From: an uncultured Clostridia bacterium
GTDB taxonomy: Bacteria; Bacillota; Clostridia; Christensenellales; UBA1242
Length of the DNA stretch: 64,000 nucleotides
Assembly (NCBI GenBank): GCA_934747805.1
Contig: CAKVHC010000002.1
Span: 1 to 64,000, forward strand
Direction: 5' to 3'
Positions 24,446 to 35,438 of the stretch are shown in pieces (position 1 is the stretch's first letter; the number at the start of each line of letters is the position of its first letter). The notes under the pieces are model-generated. The model made no database searches, had not been told where the DNA came from, and worked only from the letters and a program-made list of their open reading frames with translations. A program made the translations under genes and the position numbers.

Positions 24446-25273
24446 ATGAGAGAGAAAATTAAACTTAACAACAAAGATTTTTACTTTAATAAAGGCTATG
24501 GTCAAAATTTTATTTTTGACGAAAATTTGCTTAATGAAATTGTCAACGATGCCGCCATTTCTGATTGCGACGAAATATTGGAAATTGGTGCAGGTGCTGG
24601 AAGTCTTACACAAGTTCTTTGCCGTCGTGCAAAAAAAGTTGTATCATTTGAGATTGATCAAAATCTTTTTAGCCACCTAACTAAATTGCAAAACGAAAAT
24701 GAAAATTTAACAATGGTGTTCGCCGACTTTATGTCAAAGTCGAATGAAGAAATTTTTTCTCATTTCACTGGCAAAATAAAAGTTGTTGCGAACATTCCAT
24801 ATTACATCACCACGCCTATCATATTTAAACTTTTGGAAAGCATTGATAAGATTGATTCAATTACTATCATGGTGCAAAAAGAAGTGGCTGAAAGGATATC
24901 TTCCGTTCACTCGCAAGACAATTCAGTTTTGACCTACACTATTAACGCTGTTTGCGATTGCAAAATTAGTCGTGTCGTCCGCCGTGAAATGTTTACTCCG
25001 CCACCTAAAGTTGACAGTGCAATTTTGATACTCACTCCACACCACAATAAGTACAAAATTAACAACTTTGATGCTTTCAACAATCTCGTCAAACAGGCGT
25101 TCACTTCTCGCAGAAAAACTTTGTCCAATAATCTTATCGGATATAATGGTCTAGATAAAATACAAATAGAAAATATTTTAATTGATTTATTTAATAATAA
25201 ATTAATTCGTGCTCAAGAATTAGATGTGGAAGATTATTTAAAATTATTAAAAAAATTAGAAAATAAAGCGTAA
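24446..25273 (+). CDS. rsmA: 16S rRNA adenine dimethyltransferase
   Basis: KsgA family, dimethylates the two adjacent adenosines near the 3' end of 16S rRNA. 275 residues from ATG 24446. Conserved features are YGQNFIFD, the SAM motif EIGAGAGSLTQ, the acidic VSFEIDQ, the catalytic motif VVANIPYYITTPI, and the C-terminal domain with FTPPPKVDSAILIL and AFTSRRKTLSNNL. The frame is open upstream but homologues begin about here. A TTGACA lies at 24400-24405 with a weak TTGTAA -10 17 bp downstream. The 303-bp gap after it (25274-25576) is AT-rich and contains only the next promoter. Confidence 0.93.
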   Translation: MREKIKLNNKDFYFNKGYGQNFIFDENLLNEIVNDAAISDCDEILEIGAGAGSLTQVLCRRAKKVVSFEIDQNLFSHLTKLQNENENLTMVFADFMSKSNEEIFSHFTGKIKVVANIPYYITTPIIFKLLESIDKIDSITIMVQKEVAERISSVHSQDNSVLTYTINAVCDCKISRVVRREMFTPPPKVDSAILILTPHHNKYKINNFDAFNNLVKQAFTSRRKTLSNNLIGYNGLDKIQIENILIDLFNNKLIRAQELDVEDYLKLLKKLENKA

Positions 25274-25489
25274 AAACTTTATTTTTTTATTATTTTTGCA
25301 GCAAATTATTTATTTTTTTAATTATTTATATTGTGCCACATTTAATTTAAACAAAAAAATTAAATGTAAAAATTAATTATTTAATTATTTTTTTTTAATT
25401 ATTATTTGGCGGAAAAAAATAATTTTTTTAACATTTTTATTTTGCAAGAAATGGGCACTCAAATATGGTAAAATTAATTAAACAAATGT

Positions 25490-25518
25490 TTGACTTAAAA
25501 TTGGCTATTATATATAAT
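25490..25518 (+). promoter_or_regulatory. Promoter of the giant surface protein gene
   Basis: TTGACT 25490-25495, a 17-bp spacer and TATAAT 25513-25518, giving a leader of about 50 nt. Confidence 0.78.
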
Positions 25519-25576
25519 TTATTTATAATAAAACGATTGCATTTTGCAGATAATAATTTAAACGAAAGAGGTTATT

Positions 25577-28500
25577 ATGTTCAAGAGAATAATGAAGATT
25601 GTCGGCCTATCATTTTGTGGCGTAATTGGTGTGTTTGGCATCATCGCAGGAGTGATGGCAATACGTGGAGATTTTAAGCAAAAGAAGATCAAACCAACAG
25701 GTTTGTATTTTTCTGCTGACGAAACATATTTTTCAGACAACCAGCTTTTGTTGTCCCCAGTGCAAGACACGGATTCATTCTACTTTCAGGTGAAGGCTGA
25801 CAACGAAGATTGTAATGTGTTGGGCATAAAGCTCTCTATCACTTCCGGTGCAGATGTAATCAAAATCGTTGATAAAAACAACTCGCCAATCACCGACGCT
25901 AAGATTTGGGGAGATGTGAAAATCATTCCACAAACGCAAGGCGGAATTAATGTGGGTGGCACAGCAAGAATATCTGCAATCAGTGATGACGGTTTGGTCG
26001 CAACCACACGTGACCTTGTCGTTCACGTGGACGTGCCAGTTCAAGATTTGACGCCAAGTGACGATGTCAAGAATACTGCTGGCGACAATACATGCAAGAC
26101 TCCAACTCGTGACAAAGGCCCAGTAGACAGCAAAAGATATTTTACATATGTTGCATCTACCAAGACATTTAATGAAGTTGACAACATATTGTACGACGGC
26201 AAATATTATGACTTTGATGTAAACAAGGGCATATACAAACAAGTTACAACAACCGATTCTTCAACATATTTAAACTTTGCTGAACTGTATGAAGATTGTT
26301 ATATGGCGACCATGTTCAATGATAATAGCCTGAACATTGACACGTTGTATAAATTCTATCCAAATAGCCCTAATTCACAAAATCCAATCAATCGTGACGG
26401 CTATGGCAATAAAAATGTGGAAGCTTTCATACTAGATGCAGACGATTTGCAACTTGCAACTCTCAGTGCGGACGGCAAGTCAATAATCTCTAACGGCAAA
26501 GGACTCACGGGCGACGTCAGAGTGTTGCTCGCAGTGTATCCTACTTATGCCAAGCAAAAACTCGCTCAAGCTGACACTACAATCTCCAACAAAGAACGTA
26601 TTGAAAAATATATGGTTAGCCGTGAGATAGTGATTCGTATTGGTGCAACTACTATCAAGGATATGTCTGTAAGTAGAAAATCGCTTAGCCTCAAATTGTT
26701 TGAATACATACCACTCCAACTCAACAATTCACTAGCAGAAAACAATTTAGGAATGGTGATTCGTGACACTGCTGACAATCCTATCAGCTCAATTTACAAA
26801 TATTTGAAATTCAGTTTCGTTGACGCAATGGGCAATGATGCCAATGATTTGGGAGCATATTTCACCATCACCAACGACCAAAGCACCACAGTGCCAGATT
26901 TGGCCGATGATGTTGAGAAAGAAGATTTGAGTGGCAACACCCAACTCTACATTTACGCTAAACGTTATATACCAAAGGCGTATATGAAAATCAGTTACGT
27001 GTCAGGCACAGAAACGCTAAAAGATGTTTATGTTGAGTTGTACACCACATTCGTAGAGCCAAGCATTAGCTTGAATGCTGGCACAGGTACAATAGATAAA
27101 CTCATTGATGACCGCTTGATAGGTGGTGTAAACAATGCGGCGAATATTATCGACCTTGCTGGTCACTACACTGTAACGTCGGAAGAAACAGTTTATCGCA
27201 CAGTTCTCTATTTTGCGAAAAGCGATAATAAGAACCTTGCCCCTGAGAACTTCCCAGTTTGTGTATTCTCCAACAAAACTTACACGAATGGCGAAATAAC
27301 CTATTACTTGGTGGGATACACCGAGAACGACGGAGAAGGAAATGTAACTGTCGTTACAGATAAACTAAAGGCAAATGTTGGAACCGGCAACATTTCAATC
27401 ATTGCTGTGGTTGTGAGAACGGACTACAAAGGCCGCATCATCAACCTTAATACGCCAAAAGTTGACGGCGAATATGTCGAACTTGACTTGGCAGACGGCA
27501 ATGCTTACGAATTTAACACAGATTACTCTCAAGCCGACGGCGAAAGTGAGAAAAAATCCAGTGCGATGACAGCCAGCACGCAGCAGTTGTCAGTGTCAAT
27601 CGCTTATAAAGTACAGAATGTGGATATATCACTGTCTGCCAAACTTGGCGACAATGATGTCACAACCGAAGGCGACCAAAAATATGTGGAAAACACAATG
27701 GTCAAAGGCAAAAAATCCAACACATTCTACCTTAGAGAGAGTTTTGCTGGCACGATAACCTTGCTTTTGAACGACTGTTATGACAAGTCTGCTCTGCAAA
27801 CTGCCAGCGACAAAGGTCTGATTTCATTAAGCGCAGTTATGTATGACCAAAATGGTGTATACAATCGTTATGGACAATACGAAAGTATTGCAAACTACAT
27901 TAATTTGAGAAATAAAACAGCAGTTTACGACGACAATGTATTTATTGGATACAGATATGATGTAGAATTGCTCAAAGCCACTCCACAAGACTGCTACATA
28001 ACTTTTGCACTCTCTGTTTATGACTATAATGAATCATTCCCACGCACCATTCAAAATGCAGACAACACTTACGAGGAATATCGTCTTGACAACATTGTGA
28101 TTTTGTCAGGTGCTGTTCAAAAGATTGATTTGGTGGACAAAAACGGCGATGATCTGCTCGAAAACAACAGCGTCGACAATCCACTCATCCTGTTGGCTAA
28201 GTGGAATGAAGATAAAAAACAATTCGACTACACACTAGATGGAAAGTCTGTAACCAATGGCGAAAACTTCCTATCTAAAGGCGAATTTAACATTTTAATA
28301 AGTCCAAGTTACGCAAGCAACAAAAACTATTTATTGTCTTCGGCAAATGGCGCAGTATTGAGTATTGGCAGCAATAATGCCATTACTATCGGCAAAGAGT
28401 TAGGCAAAGTTAAACTTACTATAAGTTGCGATAATGTAGAAAGTTACATATACATTGAATTGCGATTGGACACTAGCTCGGATGCGACTATCAACATAAC

Positions 28501-31500
28501 CAAACCAGATGAGTTATCCACCGTAAATGGTTATATTGAAGTGCCAATCAGTGCAACTTATGGACTAGATAACTACACAGATTACATAATTAAAGTGGGC
28601 AACATTGAATACTCACACAGTAATCTGCTGGAATATAGCAATCTGATTGTCATGAATGACAAATTTGCGGATATAACCAATGACGAAAAAGTTGATGGGG
28701 AAAATAAGTTCCAACTCATTGGCAATGTTTTGAGCGTTAAAGGCACAATCAGTCAGGTGTATTATATAGAGATTAATGTTAAAGCACCTTATGCGTCAAG
28801 TGTAAAATTGAAACTATATCTGCACAGTGCAGTAAGCGTTGCATATGAAGATTACGCAACTAAGAATGATAAATATCAACAGATATATTCTGGCACAAGC
28901 TTTATTCTAATGGATCAATCTAGCGAGACAGCAGTTTCTCCATTCAAGATTTTTGTTGCCAAGAATTTGGCGAAGTTCGCTGATGCGAGTGGCATCAAGT
29001 CAGTAACTGTTTCAACGTCGGCTGACGGGAAAACCTTCACTGCTGATGGAACAACCATTATTCCTACCAACGAAAGATATTTGTTCACTGTTGACAGCGG
29101 CTATGTTGGAAAATATGTGAAATTCACAATCAGCTTCAACATTCCAGCTGACAATATTGAGTATATTGTTTATGTCAACGATAATCTGCTTGTGGAAGAA
29201 AAATCTACAGCGTTCATCCAGAACGGCACTCTTACAGCGTATTGCGGAGAAGGGTATAATCTCGCCGATTATATCACTCTCAATCAATTTGACAACAATG
29301 AATATGCCGAATATTCTCTGTCAAACGCTAATAAAATTGCCGATCCTAGTTATCAGATTGAAGGTTTAGCAGATTTTGACCTGTCCAGCAGTTTCACATG
29401 CAATTGGGATTGGGAAGGTAAAGAACTAAACGTTACTTACAATGGCAAAAATGTTATTAAAATTGCAGTCACCAATCCTTATAAAATTATTCAACAAAGT
29501 GCTGACAATTTGCATGTAAAGGCTTTGACTGTGGTTAAATTGGCAGACTTTATCAATGAAACAGGCATCAAAGTACTCAAGAAAGCCATCAGTTTTAACC
29601 CAACATTAACTTATTACAATGCTGAGGGCCGTGAAATCGTTAATGCAGTAGAATCAGGCATTGAAGATTACTACACAATGGTCGACAGGGCAGTTTACAC
29701 TATTGCTTTTGCTGAAAGTGGGATTTTGTCTGACGCAGAAGTTCGCATTGGTGAATTGAACAACGAAACATATTTGTATGTTAATAAGCAAACTGCTGCA
29801 GGCAGCATCACATATCAGATTACATATTATGATGAAGAGAACGAAAGTCGTCAAAATGCTAATGTGATTATGCTTGTGCAACCTAACTTGCCAGATGATT
29901 TCATCAAGGACAATAGACAAGGCACTAGCGGCGATACAATTGACTTGAAATCATTTATCAACACCACTTTCGAATATGATTTGTTTGAATGGAACGATGA
30001 GTTAAATCAACCAGTCAAAGCTGCTGGCGAGATCAAACTATCAGAAGAAACGCCATTTACATCTAATGACACTGAGTTTTTGAAGAGTGATCCATCCATG
30101 TTCGTGGCAGTTGAGCCTACTGACCCACGTGGCGACTCGATACTTACATTCACAGTTCACACTGACTTTGGCTACAGCCAAGAATTCACTGTGACAATCA
30201 AGTCAGCCATTCAATTGATAGCCACTTATCCAACACATGTTTCTACTCAAAAACAAATTGACGGAGAAATTGTTGATATAGTTTATGAGCAAGTAACACC
30301 AGGTCAAACTGTGAATATGTTCGCCCCAGACGATGAGAATAAAATTACTCGCATTAAGGCAACCAGAAACGGCACTGAAACTATTACAACAGGCTTGAAT
30401 ATTGGATACAGCTATTTGGCTGGTCGTGACGATGTCAATGCGATGAGCCTTATCACTATTAATAATAACGGTTCAATCACATTCAAAGACACCAACACTA
30501 CAGGATTGTTCGCAATGACAATCAGTGTAAGCAATCGTGAATTGCTGTACTATTTCTATTTAGCACCTAAGGCTAATATAGCATTTACACCAAACTATAG
30601 TGGCGATGCGGAAATTGTCAAAGTGAACAAAGACAACAAAACACTTGACATTGCTAATCTCTACACACTCAAAATAGACGGCGTGGACGTTGACAAGTCT
30701 AAGTTGCAGTATGAAATCTGTTATTCGACCAACACAAACACCACAATTGTGGATAGCATGCTCACATTTGAAGAATCGAATGTGATAAATGACTACATCG
30801 TCGTAATATATGATAAAGAATATATATATGGCTATTATAAAGTACAAACAGCACCAGACGTAGTCACTGAGAACACAGAAATCAGTTGGACGCCTGACAA
30901 GATAGGCGAAACACTCAGCCCATTGCCAACATTTGAATATGACGGCGGTGCAATGGAAATATTGAGTGTGGTCGCAGATAGCAATTTAAGTGAGTATCTC
31001 AACATTAGTGCGGACAATGCTATCACGCTCAAACAGTTTGTTCCAAATGCTGTTACTGGCGTGCTGACGTACAAGTTGCGAATGATGTCTGACGGAATAG
31101 AAATCGGCGAATACGAGCATAAAGTCGATTTGACAATCAGCCCAAGAGAGTATTTCGTGAACAACTACAATAGCACTAAGAATGCGTTAACAGTCATTGA
31201 AAATGACACATTCAGTCTGTTGGATAACGAATACAACCTTGCTGGCTTGACGGTGGCAGACAATGGCTTGAGTTACGAGCTCACACATATTGACGGAATT
31301 TTGTACACGAACCAAGACCTGAGCAAATATTACGAAGAAAACGGCTTGAATTTCACATTCAAACCTGTGACAAAAGATGTTTTGTTGCAATTCGTTGTTA
31401 AGACCAACTTTGGCTATGAACAAGACTTGTACATTCGCATTTTGGCGAATATGAGTTCACCAAATTATCTAGAAAACATAGGTGCGACAGACGACAGTGC

Positions 31501-34500
31501 TTTAGTTGTTGGCAACCAGTTTGTTGCAGGTGAAGACGGCAACAATGAGTTCGTATTCAAGCGTATGATCGACTTGAAAGATTATCTATCTATTACAAAC
31601 CGTGAAACACCTGCAGTTGAATTGCTAGTGGCAGACAATTTCCGTTTGAATGCGACAATATTGTCCAATTGGGCAATTGACGAAGGTTTGACAGCAGACA
31701 ATCTTTATTCACTGAGCGGAACGATATTGACCTTCAAACCTCTTGCAAAAGACCTAGCACTCAAGTTCACAGTGCAAATTGTCATGAGTAAAGGCGAGAG
31801 CGGAGTCGAACCAGTATACTTTGAAAGAACAGTTGATTTCTTCATCAACCTTTCAGCAAACTATAGCGCAAAGGTGAATTATACCTTTGAGGGCGACGTG
31901 AGTGAACTAGTAGAAAACGGCGAGCATATCAATCTTAACGATGCTAATTTCTTGGAAAATAGAGATGCGCTATCAGGCATCACAACCTACAACTCAAAGC
32001 GTATAACTTTCTATTACACCGCTGAAGATAACACTATAACTGAGTTTGACTATAGCAAGATTGCAGACAAGGATGTTAACAACCAGTTGGAAATCTCGAC
32101 TGAGAGCCAAACTAATGATAATATCCGTGCAACGTGGGATGATAGCAAGATCACTTTCTACAACAGAGAGTCTAGCGTCATTGGGTCAGTGACTTTGAGA
32201 TTTAAAAATCAAGTCGGCATCGACCTGACAATGACATTCAAAATCTATCCTGACAACACGCTTGATGCCATTAGTTCAATCAAATACAACGGAAAAGCTC
32301 CTAGCGAAACTAATGACCACGAATTAATCTTGGAAGGGGATTTGAACGAAAGTAACGACTTCGTCATCACCAGATTCGGCGAAAATTCGAAAGTTCAATT
32401 CAGATATCCTTCAGGCGAAATAACTGATTTTGTCAACTCGTTGAAAGAAAAGAGCGTAGTGGAATACGACGGCAAAATAGATAATGAATCATGCTTTAAC
32501 ATAATATTTAATGAATCAATAATTAGTATTCAGTTTGAAGACGCTAACGGCAATCCAATCTATCCAGCGCCTAAAATGTACACAATACACTTTATGTCAC
32601 GTGCAGGATACTTAGGCAGTTACAAGTTTACGTTTAGCAAAGACGTGACATTCACACACCTAAATCCAAACTACAACACAGTGACAGGAGAGTCAATTTA
32701 CGGTTCAGCAACTGGTGAATATATCTTGGATAGAGTAAACATAATGTTGAATCCTTACACGGACGGCTACAGTGCTAACCAAGTAAACCTTTCTGATATG
32801 CTTAGAACTTCAAGTGAGTATAACAATTACACAATTGAATATAAGTCAAATTCAAACTACATTACTATTGGCACAAACGACGAAAAAACTCGCACAGATT
32901 TGCTAACATTTGGCGAAGTGCCTAAGGACACTATTGCCAGTGTAACAATAAGGGTGCTTTATAAAGGCGTTGTAATAGCATCCCATGACTACATTTTCAC
33001 AATTAGAGAACACTTGATAGTCTCATTGGGTGATTACAATAGCGAGCTCACTAAAACGTCTCTCGACATCTATATGCGAGATTTCTACATTAATGAATTT
33101 AATGCAGACAGTTTGCCGGAGTCAGTGGAGTACGATTTGACAAACAAAAATGACAATATCGATGGTTTGTACTTCACGCTCTTCGACGTTTATAAAAATG
33201 AATACGCCGGTGTCAACGATCTCCGATTCGATATTGACACAGCCTCTAACGAGGGCATCACAGAATATGTACAACTCGACCAAGACAACAGAAAATTAAT
33301 ATTCTTAAAAGACGTAAAGGTTGAGACAAAACTCTACTTGAGAGCAAGACACCAACTTGGTGAATACAACACATTCACCATTACGATCAAACCAAGCATT
33401 GCAATTAGTCAATACTCGAACGGTGATAGTAACTACATTTATCCGGGCAATGAGTTTAATACGGTGTATTCGCTCGACGAACTAACACTCTCAAATACTA
33501 CAAACAAAACTGATGCAGTTGGTACATTGCCAAGAATTAATTTTGACGATGTCAAAGATAAAGGAAAAGCACCATTGAGCATTTATGCAGTGTCCAATGG
33601 TATGTATGTTCCACTTGTTGATGCATCCGTCGAAAAGAAAGTAGTCTCTATGGGATATGCAATGTTTGACTCGGAAGAAGCACTGACTAATGTGTCAACA
33701 GGATATCTGAGAACTGCGTATATCAATTTGACAGTAAAATACGACGAAACACAGACTGTAATTACAAATACACAGACTGGAAATACAAATACTTGGTACA
33801 ATGCTTACTCATTTACCGTTCCTAATGTGAACAAAGTAAAAATTATGGCAGTCAAGGTTAGTGTTCGCCTATTGGGTAACACGTACTACGATTCATACTA
33901 TTTCATCAAAGTAAATCCTGTATTGGAAATTGGCACAAGTGACAAATATAGCACACTTACACAGATTTTAAAGGATGACTTGAAAAATAGTACTACTAGA
34001 ACCGCAAGCGAGTACACTTTGTTTAACAAAGATGGAAAGTTATCTGATACAGCGACTGGATTGTTCTATTGGTCTCCAAGAGCAAAAATGGAATCGTTCG
34101 ATTTCGATAAGTTTAGTGATAACGTTATTTTCGTAATCACTAGCGTTGATAACGGATTGACTAACAAACTAACCTTTGGACTTTCAAGCACCGTAGATAA
34201 CATTGCTTTGACTATTGAGTCGGATAACGGCACACTATTCAACAATGCACTTAAATTCAGACTATATATTCTTGCTAAGGACAGTAGAAATGCGTTTGAG
34301 TTTGAAAACGAAGCCTCAATCAAGACGTACGACGCAGTTGATAAAGAAACCTTGACAAAGCTTGAAAACAACATGATATTTGCACAAGACATTGAAATCA
34401 AGCCTGAAAAGGCGCTGGGCATATATACAATCGACGACAAGGGCAACTGGACGGATATCAAACAAATTGACACTCTGAAGGAACTGGGACTGCCTACTAG

Positions 34501-35341
34501 TCAGACTTATATGATTGATTACGTAATAGCCAGCGGCATAACTGGAACAAGCCGAATTGTTGACTTAATTAAAAACAATTTCATTGGAGAAAATCTCGAA
34601 GACTACATTACTGGTTCCGATAACGTCTCTCTAACTTTAAATAACACTGCTGATTACGATTGGGCTATCTATAGCGAGAATATAACAGTTACATATGGCA
34701 ACTTTATATTAACTCGTGAGTTCAAGCACATTGAAAGCAACAGCAATACGTTTGTTAGAGTAAATTACTCTACGTATGGTTATAGATTGGTAATGACACC
34801 TGAGATTAAAGGCGAAAATTATATCAACAACTGGTACAAACTAAATGAATCAGTCAGTCTTGTATCTATTAACACCAATTATGGTGTGCATATGAACACC
34901 ATAACAGAGATTTCAGATGCTAACAAGGTAAATATCTCTTTAGTAAACGAGAACACTAAGGTACAAATATTCACTCAAGATACGAAGTGGTACACATTAG
35001 ACGGCAACGGCAACTACGTGCAGTACAATGGCAATCAATTTGAAGAAGGTGTAGAATATTATTACTATGATAATTACATGGGCAACTATCGCAAGTTCGA
35101 TTGGAGAGCCTACACGCTCTACAATTCTGATGGAGAAGTAACCACTAGTCTTGGAATCAATTTGTATATTGATCTAAAAGATTGCGTGAAAGACAATGTA
35201 TTCACACTTCCATACGAAGCGTGGGCTTCTGAATCTATGAGTCTTTCATTCAATGTAGAGATTATATATGGAGATAAGTCTTACAAATCTCAAATTAGAA
35301 TTCTAGAAATTTCTGCAAAGCCTAACAAATCTCAAGGCTAA
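25577..35341 (+). CDS. Giant (3254-residue) cell-surface protein with diverged beta-sandwich repeats
   Basis: N-terminal membrane helix or signal anchor at about 8-29 (VGLSFCGVIGVFGIIAGVMAI), then more than 3200 extracellular residues, acidic and rich in Asn, Asp, Thr and Tyr, predicted almost all beta. A loose unit recurs: an L-x-F-x-x-x-x-K-D-like turn, an alternating hydrophobic strand, a (D/N)FGY-like turn, then a second strand. Examples are near residues 1510-1550, 1925-1960, 2050-2090, 2445-2480 and 2575-2605. This resembles bacterial Ig-like adhesin stacks. The C-terminus (EISAKPNKSQG) has no LPXTG, SLH or GW anchor, so attachment is through the N-terminal helix. GAGG precedes the ATG. 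An adhesin or scaffold role is inferred. Followed by a terminator, then the 1018-aa gene. Confidence 0.8.
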   Translation: MFKRIMKIVGLSFCGVIGVFGIIAGVMAIRGDFKQKKIKPTGLYFSADETYFSDNQLLLSPVQDTDSFYFQVKADNEDCNVLGIKLSITSGADVIKIVDKNNSPITDAKIWGDVKIIPQTQGGINVGGTARISAISDDGLVATTRDLVVHVDVPVQDLTPSDDVKNTAGDNTCKTPTRDKGPVDSKRYFTYVASTKTFNEVDNILYDGKYYDFDVNKGIYKQVTTTDSSTYLNFAELYEDCYMATMFNDNSLNIDTLYKFYPNSPNSQNPINRDGYGNKNVEAFILDADDLQLATLSADGKSIISNGKGLTGDVRVLLAVYPTYAKQKLAQADTTISNKERIEKYMVSREIVIRIGATTIKDMSVSRKSLSLKLFEYIPLQLNNSLAENNLGMVIRDTADNPISSIYKYLKFSFVDAMGNDANDLGAYFTITNDQSTTVPDLADDVEKEDLSGNTQLYIYAKRYIPKAYMKISYVSGTETLKDVYVELYTTFVEPSISLNAGTGTIDKLIDDRLIGGVNNAANIIDLAGHYTVTSEETVYRTVLYFAKSDNKNLAPENFPVCVFSNKTYTNGEITYYLVGYTENDGEGNVTVVTDKLKANVGTGNISIIAVVVRTDYKGRIINLNTPKVDGEYVELDLADGNAYEFNTDYSQADGESEKKSSAMTASTQQLSVSIAYKVQNVDISLSAKLGDNDVTTEGDQKYVENTMVKGKKSNTFYLRESFAGTITLLLNDCYDKSALQTASDKGLISLSAVMYDQNGVYNRYGQYESIANYINLRNKTAVYDDNVFIGYRYDVELLKATPQDCYITFALSVYDYNESFPRTIQNADNTYEEYRLDNIVILSGAVQKIDLVDKNGDDLLENNSVDNPLILLAKWNEDKKQFDYTLDGKSVTNGENFLSKGEFNILISPSYASNKNYLLSSANGAVLSIGSNNAITIGKELGKVKLTISCDNVESYIYIELRLDTSSDATINITKPDELSTVNGYIEVPISATYGLDNYTDYIIKVGNIEYSHSNLLEYSNLIVMNDKFADITNDEKVDGENKFQLIGNVLSVKGTISQVYYIEINVKAPYASSVKLKLYLHSAVSVAYEDYATKNDKYQQIYSGTSFILMDQSSETAVSPFKIFVAKNLAKFADASGIKSVTVSTSADGKTFTADGTTIIPTNERYLFTVDSGYVGKYVKFTISFNIPADNIEYIVYVNDNLLVEEKSTAFIQNGTLTAYCGEGYNLADYITLNQFDNNEYAEYSLSNANKIADPSYQIEGLADFDLSSSFTCNWDWEGKELNVTYNGKNVIKIAVTNPYKIIQQSADNLHVKALTVVKLADFINETGIKVLKKAISFNPTLTYYNAEGREIVNAVESGIEDYYTMVDRAVYTIAFAESGILSDAEVRIGELNNETYLYVNKQTAAGSITYQITYYDEENESRQNANVIMLVQPNLPDDFIKDNRQGTSGDTIDLKSFINTTFEYDLFEWNDELNQPVKAAGEIKLSEETPFTSNDTEFLKSDPSMFVAVEPTDPRGDSILTFTVHTDFGYSQEFTVTIKSAIQLIATYPTHVSTQKQIDGEIVDIVYEQVTPGQTVNMFAPDDENKITRIKATRNGTETITTGLNIGYSYLAGRDDVNAMSLITINNNGSITFKDTNTTGLFAMTISVSNRELLYYFYLAPKANIAFTPNYSGDAEIVKVNKDNKTLDIANLYTLKIDGVDVDKSKLQYEICYSTNTNTTIVDSMLTFEESNVINDYIVVIYDKEYIYGYYKVQTAPDVVTENTEISWTPDKIGETLSPLPTFEYDGGAMEILSVVADSNLSEYLNISADNAITLKQFVPNAVTGVLTYKLRMMSDGIEIGEYEHKVDLTISPREYFVNNYNSTKNALTVIENDTFSLLDNEYNLAGLTVADNGLSYELTHIDGILYTNQDLSKYYEENGLNFTFKPVTKDVLLQFVVKTNFGYEQDLYIRILANMSSPNYLENIGATDDSALVVGNQFVAGEDGNNEFVFKRMIDLKDYLSITNRETPAVELLVADNFRLNATILSNWAIDEGLTADNLYSLSGTILTFKPLAKDLALKFTVQIVMSKGESGVEPVYFERTVDFFINLSANYSAKVNYTFEGDVSELVENGEHINLNDANFLENRDALSGITTYNSKRITFYYTAEDNTITEFDYSKIADKDVNNQLEISTESQTNDNIRATWDDSKITFYNRESSVIGSVTLRFKNQVGIDLTMTFKIYPDNTLDAISSIKYNGKAPSETNDHELILEGDLNESNDFVITRFGENSKVQFRYPSGEITDFVNSLKEKSVVEYDGKIDNESCFNIIFNESIISIQFEDANGNPIYPAPKMYTIHFMSRAGYLGSYKFTFSKDVTFTHLNPNYNTVTGESIYGSATGEYILDRVNIMLNPYTDGYSANQVNLSDMLRTSSEYNNYTIEYKSNSNYITIGTNDEKTRTDLLTFGEVPKDTIASVTIRVLYKGVVIASHDYIFTIREHLIVSLGDYNSELTKTSLDIYMRDFYINEFNADSLPESVEYDLTNKNDNIDGLYFTLFDVYKNEYAGVNDLRFDIDTASNEGITEYVQLDQDNRKLIFLKDVKVETKLYLRARHQLGEYNTFTITIKPSIAISQYSNGDSNYIYPGNEFNTVYSLDELTLSNTTNKTDAVGTLPRINFDDVKDKGKAPLSIYAVSNGMYVPLVDASVEKKVVSMGYAMFDSEEALTNVSTGYLRTAYINLTVKYDETQTVITNTQTGNTNTWYNAYSFTVPNVNKVKIMAVKVSVRLLGNTYYDSYYFIKVNPVLEIGTSDKYSTLTQILKDDLKNSTTRTASEYTLFNKDGKLSDTATGLFYWSPRAKMESFDFDKFSDNVIFVITSVDNGLTNKLTFGLSSTVDNIALTIESDNGTLFNNALKFRLYILAKDSRNAFEFENEASIKTYDAVDKETLTKLENNMIFAQDIEIKPEKALGIYTIDDKGNWTDIKQIDTLKELGLPTSQTYMIDYVIASGITGTSRIVDLIKNNFIGENLEDYITGSDNVSLTLNNTADYDWAIYSENITVTYGNFILTREFKHIESNSNTFVRVNYSTYGYRLVMTPEIKGENYINNWYKLNESVSLVSINTNYGVHMNTITEISDANKVNISLVNENTKVQIFTQDTKWYTLDGNGNYVQYNGNQFEEGVEYYYYDNYMGNYRKFDWRAYTLYNSDGEVTTSLGINLYIDLKDCVKDNVFTLPYEAWASESMSLSFNVEIIYGDKSYKSQIRILEISAKPNKSQG

Positions 35342-35348
35342 AACAAAC

Positions 35349-35377
35349 AAAAAAGTCCAACATTTTGGACTTTTTTT
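35349..35377 (+). terminator. Intrinsic terminator
   Basis: AAAAAAGTCCA, short loop, TGGACTTTTTTT, after the giant gene. Confidence 0.85.
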
Positions 35378-35438
35378 GATTTTGGTATTGCAAATTGTGG
35401 AATAATGTGCTAGAATAACACCAAAAGTGGAGGAAATT

